The notes below the pieces were generated by a model. It saw only the letters and a program-made list of their open reading frames with translations, was not told the DNA's origin and made no database searches. Both the position numbers and the translations under genes were made by a program. A stretch of DNA of 64,000 nt from Rhytidiadelphus loreus (lineage: Eukaryota; Streptophyta; Bryopsida; Hypnales; Hylocomiaceae), in assembly GCA_947034895.1 (NCBI GenBank), contig OX344761.1, positions 74,027,839 through 74,091,838 of the forward strand. Direction: 5' to 3'. Numbering within the stretch: the stretch's first letter is position 1; the number at the start of each line of letters is the position of its first letter. Below, one piece after another: positions 60,601-64,000 of the stretch.

Positions 60601-61766
60601 CAAGACGAAGCGGAGACCCTAAGAAGATTGCAGAGGCGCTGAATACATTACCTGGAAGTGAAGGTGTTGGAAGTCGTATACCTCATTTGGAAGGAGAAGA
60701 AATCTTTGGAAGCACAAAGAGGAAGTTGGACGTACCAATTGGCGATGCTGGAGACTCACATAGACCAAATAAAGTGAACTTCTCCCAACCTCGTGTTCGA
60801 ACACGGTCCACAACGGCTTCTGTTGATTCTTCTGGGGACAAAGGTAAGGTACCTGATGTGAACACTTCTAGACATGTGACGGTTGCTTTCGAAAGTGATT
60901 GTGACACTTCAAAGTGGCACATAGCTAGAATCAGCCAAAAATCAAATGCGAAATGTTTTGCTCAACAACGGGGTTCAAATATAAAGTGCACTGCAAAAAT
61001 TGCAAAGGGACAGAAGGGAACCCCTGCTCCCACATATCGTGGGAGAAAAGAAGATTATGGGAGTAAGCGAGAGGTGGTGGTTGACTTCTGGTTTTGCGCT
61101 GACGACATTGAACGATGTGTGAAAGGAAGCAAGCGTAAGTGGGTTATAGATTGGCCTGAGGTACCAGAGGTCTGGCCTGTTTTGATTGGGACAGACTTGA
61201 GCCGAGATGAGACTTTACTATTGCAACACAGTGGCTTTCATCTCCAAGAGCGGCCTATACTATCTCCACGTCAACTCTTCAATCTATCGAACATATTCAA
61301 GAATGTGTTGTATGATCAGCCACCTCTAGCAGATGCAAGTGTGTATCCAACGGTTCGAAACAATCGAACCATACGGCGAATTGCAAATGCACCAACCATA
61401 GAACAGCGTAACAAGTGGGAGAGTGCTGGCAATGTCAAAGGAAAAATTTTGGGAGTTATATTGTTGCCTTTCCCGGGACTAGGTGCAATTGTGTCTCTAC
61501 AAACCGGGTTAGAACATAACAAAAATGTGTACCGCATCACAGTGGGAATGTACCCCTCGTGCACATGTCCGGACTATATGAACATGGCTATTTCAGCCAT
61601 TGGAGGCCGTCAACAGTACGTAAATTGCAAGCACTTGTACTATCTGTACAAGTACTTCTGCAAGATGGACATCCATGAGGACAAATTCATTCATGCACCA
61701 AGTTATAGCTTCGACGAGTTGAAGCTTCTTCTAGTTAAAGCAGGGATCATCACAATTTCAGAGTAA
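57698..61766 (+). pseudogene. MULE transposase with SWIM zinc finger, one in-frame stop
   Basis: Two exons, 57,698-59,857 and 60,393-61,766 (donor ATG|GTGAGC, acceptor TTTGTAG, phase 0), 1,177 codons. The ATG at 57,698 follows a leader acceptor. The N-terminal half has a Cys/His-rich DNA-binding-like region (CKVCKVSPTC; HFGDHSHP). A MULE DDE core follows (GWMMFDHVKRV first Asp; FKGFMANSAMANW second position; RYRQWGGF). The C-terminal SWIM finger is CTCPDYMNM...CKH. TGA at 59,612-59,614 falls where relatives, as I recall them, have Trp; the frame stays open and similar on both sides. From memory, relatives have Asp in ADSA where this copy has Asn (ANSA). Such transposases cut at MULE ends. This copy would give a truncated protein unless the stop is read through. 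A hairpin element lies in its intron. Confidence 0.85.
60029..60120. repeat. Hairpin micro-element 8
   Basis: ACCAGAAATGAGGGTAGTGC to CGGTACCCCTAATATTGGT around the core CTAAGTCGGATCCGACTAAGG. It follows a run of ten T and lies in the transposase intron. Confidence 0.75.
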
Positions 61767-62279
61767 TCAATAGATTGTCTTATGTAATTGACTAATATTG
61801 TATTAATTTAGATTTGGTTTAATGAAAATGTTTTTAAGCAAATGGAATGGAACATGCTCATATCTCTTTAAATTTCTTGTCTTTTTTTCACTTCTTTATC
61901 CTATTTAGATGCCATTTGTATATTTGTTTTTGGTTTACATGACATTGGGAAATCATCAATTTTTTCTTGACTTCACAATTTGTTTTGCATTTGTGTTTTT
62001 GTGTTTCTGAAGGACTCTGAACTGCAGTTTAAAATTTTATTTCCCTATGTAATGGTCTCTTAATGAGATTCAAAAATTCATACGAGAGTTTCATGAAACT
62101 ATACCCACCTTTGCTTTTGTGAGACTATTTTACTTAACAAATTATGTTATATTCTTGAAATAATTTTTCAATGCCTACATATGCGAATTGTAGTTAGTGA
62201 AGTAAATGATGAACTATGTACCCCAAATTGAAGTTGTTGAACTGTTGGAAAAAGCAATTGCCAAGTCATGCAAAAAAAT

Positions 62280-62488
62280 TATTCAAATCCACGGTTATAG
62301 GGTAAGTGGTTAAAGGTCCCAAAATTTACTAAAAATAGTAAGTTTTTTGACACAATACCCTAAAAATTTAAAAAATTTAAAAATGGGATTAAAAAGTTGA
62401 AATTTTTTAATTTCAAGGCTCCACGCTCACAAGCTCCATGCTCGCAGCTCACAAGCTCGCCGCTCCAAGCTCGCACGCTAGCGTCGTT
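62280..62488 (-). repeat. MULE right terminal inverted repeat
   Basis: It reads ATCCACGGTTATAGGG ... AAAGGTCCC, then clustered GCTCACAAGCTC repeats, then GCTCGCACGCTAGC, and ends at 62,488 before the 11-bp duplication. Reverse-complemented, it mirrors the block order of the left end. Confidence 0.8.
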
Positions 62489-62499
62489 GAGTAGGAAAC
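62489..62499 (+). repeat. 11-bp target-site duplication, right copy
   Basis: GAGTAGGAAAC, identical to 43,593-43,603 on the other side of the MULE. Confidence 0.85.
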
Positions 62500-64000
62500 T
62501 ATACAGTACTTGTTGTCATGGGCCGATGGCCGATGGGTTCTCAGTTCTGTTGGCAAATGTTGCTACAACGATGCAGCATCACATTTGACGTTTAATTATG
62601 GCACAAGATTATATGACAATGTAATTGTTTTATAGACGTGTTTGATGTTAACAATGTTCACAGTTGAAAGAGGATTCAATTTCCTAACATGGAAGACTAT
62701 TTTGCCTATACCGTTTTTGCAGGATGCAAACAGAAACAATGAATCATAGAGCATGGAGCTCCTTCATCGTCAATGAATACTCAGGTAGTAAACTATACAG
62801 TACCTATTAATTTTATTTTTTGCACAACATGAAGTTCCATGAATTTGAGAAAGTTAACAATAAACCAAGAAGTTATATTTTCTTTTGGTTGGATAGCATC
62901 GTCGTCATGTGGAAGTTGAAGAACAATGCCATTGCTAGTGTAATAGAAGAGTGACGACAATGTTTTCCAAAACTCAGTGATGGAGATGGAGTACTTGCTT
63001 TGCTGAACGTGGACCATATATGAAATGTGATGAAAGCAGAAGTTGTTTCTACTGGCTACGTTCATGTCTACGGAAGATAATTGACGCGATGTTGTATACA
63101 CAAATGAGGAATACTAACGTGTATGGAGCGGGTTATGGAGCCAAAAGAGAGGAGGCTTCAAATCAAGGTAATCTGTTGCAGTTCAAGTGGCCCTTCGGCG
63201 CACTATATTTTGGTAGTGTTGTTAGCATGTTCGGCAAATAATGTTTGCACTTAGTTTTTTTAAGAATGTGAAGTCTACAGTGAAGAGTGTGTTGGTAGTA
63301 TAGGAAAGTGCTTTTCGTTGATAGATAGGATAGTAGCGTGCATTGACAACTACAAGACATTGTCCTCCTCAGCTAAATGTTTAACCACTAAACATGCATG
63401 AAAGTTGTTAGCCATGTCTTCTTAATGGTGACAATAGCATAGACATGTTGTCATGTGTCCTTCATTTGTACAGAAGGTTACATAGTAATACAAAGAGAGG
63501 AATTCATTAGTTTGAATGAATGTTTTTTTCTTAAAAAAATCCCTTTGCAGGACAATGACCAACTGCATTTTTTATGCTATATGAAGTTAAAAAAAATGTC
63601 AGTGACATTTTTGTAGAAAAGCATTGGCCTCATGTGTGCTATATGGCAATGATTGTTGCACTACTTATGTGCAAGTGATACATAGGCCTTCATGAAAGTC
63701 TATGCAACACTGTAGATTGTTTGAAAGGAACGAGCATGAAGTGGTTACAAGAAGAGCTCATGCAGTACACGAATAGCTCAGTGCCATGTAGCCATGTCTT
63801 CACTTCTGTCATCATCATGTGAAATTGCATAGTTGAATTGTAGCTGTAGACTATGCTTAACATGGAGCACTGAATTTTGCATTAGTCTCAACGTTATGTA
63901 TAATTGAAATAAAAAAGAAAATTAACCAAATGTAATGATAAAAGTCATGAAAACATGAATTTCATTATGTGGCTTCACTTGGAACAAAATGACAAAGCAG
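62500..64000. other. CACTA sequence beyond the MULE; mostly non-coding
   Basis: It contains the proposed last 27-bp exon of the TNPA-like gene (62,723-62,749). The rest shows only chance open frames under about 105 codons. Its composition resembles the CACTA intergenic DNA at 33-38 kb, consistent with one element interrupted by the MULE. No CACTA right end is visible before the window stops. Confidence 0.45.

Larger units (their letters stand above)
43604..62488. mobile_element. 18.9-kb Mutator-like element (MULE) carrying a ParB-methyltransferase gene
   Basis: An exact 11-bp duplication flanks both ends. The ends are imperfect inverted repeats: GCTAGTGTGCGAGC at the left and, reverse-complemented, GCTAGCGTGCGAGC at the right. 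Each is followed by clustered GAGC(T)TGTGAGC repeats and a shared inner block, GGGACCT(A/T)TAACC and CCGTGG(G/A)TTT. Inside are a SWIM-finger MULE transposase (plus) and a ParB-like/DNA methyltransferase gene (minus) transcribed away from each other, a degenerate copy of part of the latter, two hAT-type MITEs, two CACTA-type foldbacks and eight hairpin elements. It sits in the last intron of the TNPA-like gene. Both genes are broken, so this copy is probably not autonomous now. Confidence 0.88.
38137..62749 (+). pseudogene. CACTA TNPA-like accessory protein gene, split by a MULE
   Basis: Exons joined by GT-AG in consistent phase: 38,137-38,493, 40,240-40,483, 41,186-41,496, 41,711-43,069 and probably 62,723-62,749, about 765 codons. 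The acidic, Ser-rich N-terminus precedes a basic region. At about 42,440-42,610 a block (PTVQEEAWKKLRKF...NFKKKSAAMSYANS) resembles the plant Ptta/En/Spm transposase family (PF03004-like). A predicted coiled coil (HMEVIKKMQAEIEYLKSKM) is near the C-terminus. TNPA-type proteins bind subterminal repeats and assist transposition. The donor at 43,069 (GAG|GTAAAT) has no local acceptor; the first good one beyond the MULE (TTTTTGCAG at 62,714-62,722) keeps phase and reaches a stop after eight codons. In-frame TAGs at 41,494-41,496 and 41,786-41,788 break the frame. The MITEs in intron 1 are spliced out. Confidence 0.65.
25044..64000. mobile_element. Very large CACTA (En/Spm) element, right end beyond window
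   Basis: A decayed TNP2-type transposase (minus) and a TNPA-like gene (plus) lie back to back, the gene content of CACTA elements. The proposed left end, CACTACTGGAGGATGC at 25,044, coincides with a change from very AT-rich sequence to more mixed sequence. No inverted match to that end is present, so the right end is expected past 64,000 or the left end is wrong. Without the 18.9-kb MULE inserted in it, the visible part is about 20 kb. Gene content is well supported; the left boundary is tentative. Confidence 0.6.

Noticed and set aside
1..64000. LTR retrotransposons, LINEs or viral insertions
   Set aside because: No reverse transcriptase (YxDD), integrase, protease or gag-type motif, and no long direct repeats with TG...CA ends were recognised. 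The coding elements seen are all DNA transposons.

Overview
The window is nuclear DNA of a land plant. It holds one GC-rich, single-coding-exon plant gene (a GONST3-type Golgi GDP-sugar transporter), GT-AG introns, and DNA-transposon families typical of plants (CACTA/En-Spm, Mutator-like, hAT, Stowaway and Tourist-like MITEs), in about two-thirds AT intergenic sequence. The SWIM-finger Mutator transposase recalls proteins I associate with mosses, lycophytes and liverworts, so a seed-free plant is my guess at low confidence. No retrotransposon polyprotein, rRNA, tRNA, CRISPR or prokaryotic operon was seen.

1-15,480 has no credible gene. It is old repeat DNA: a Stowaway-like MITE, a Tourist-like MITE, elements bounded by TTAA, a tandem ~240-bp repeat, and a long inverted repeat with arms near 1.3-2.3 kb and 8.7-9.25 kb. 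15,500-19,380 is the only host gene region: a long leader and probable 5'-UTR intron, then the transporter CDS (18,013-19,134) and a poly(A) signal. 19,400-25,040 returns to repeat DNA with MITEs and large inverted repeats.

From about 25,044 to beyond the right edge lies a very large CACTA element. Its two genes diverge: a decayed TNP2-type transposase on the minus strand (33,474-28,130) and a TNPA-like accessory gene on the plus strand (exons from 38,137 to 43,069, with a probable last exon at 62,723-62,749). Small CACTA-type foldback MITEs have landed in it, including one MITE nested inside another.

An 18.9-kb Mutator-like element (MULE; 43,604-62,488, flanked by an exact 11-bp duplication) sits in the last intron of the TNPA-like gene. 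It has two divergent genes: a two-exon SWIM-finger transposase (57,698-61,766, with an in-frame TGA) and, on the other strand, a roughly 12-exon gene (54,776-45,399) whose product joins a ParB-like domain (CDGNHRR) to an N4/N6-type DNA methyltransferase fold in permuted (beta-class) order. Two nearly identical 583-bp hAT-type MITEs interrupt exons of that gene; each has an 8-bp duplication, and removing either restores the frame. The MULE also carries a degenerate second copy of part of the methyltransferase gene and eight copies of a small palindromic hairpin element. A transposon-borne ParB-methyltransferase is the most interesting system here. A role in changing the element's own chromatin or DNA methylation is inference only.
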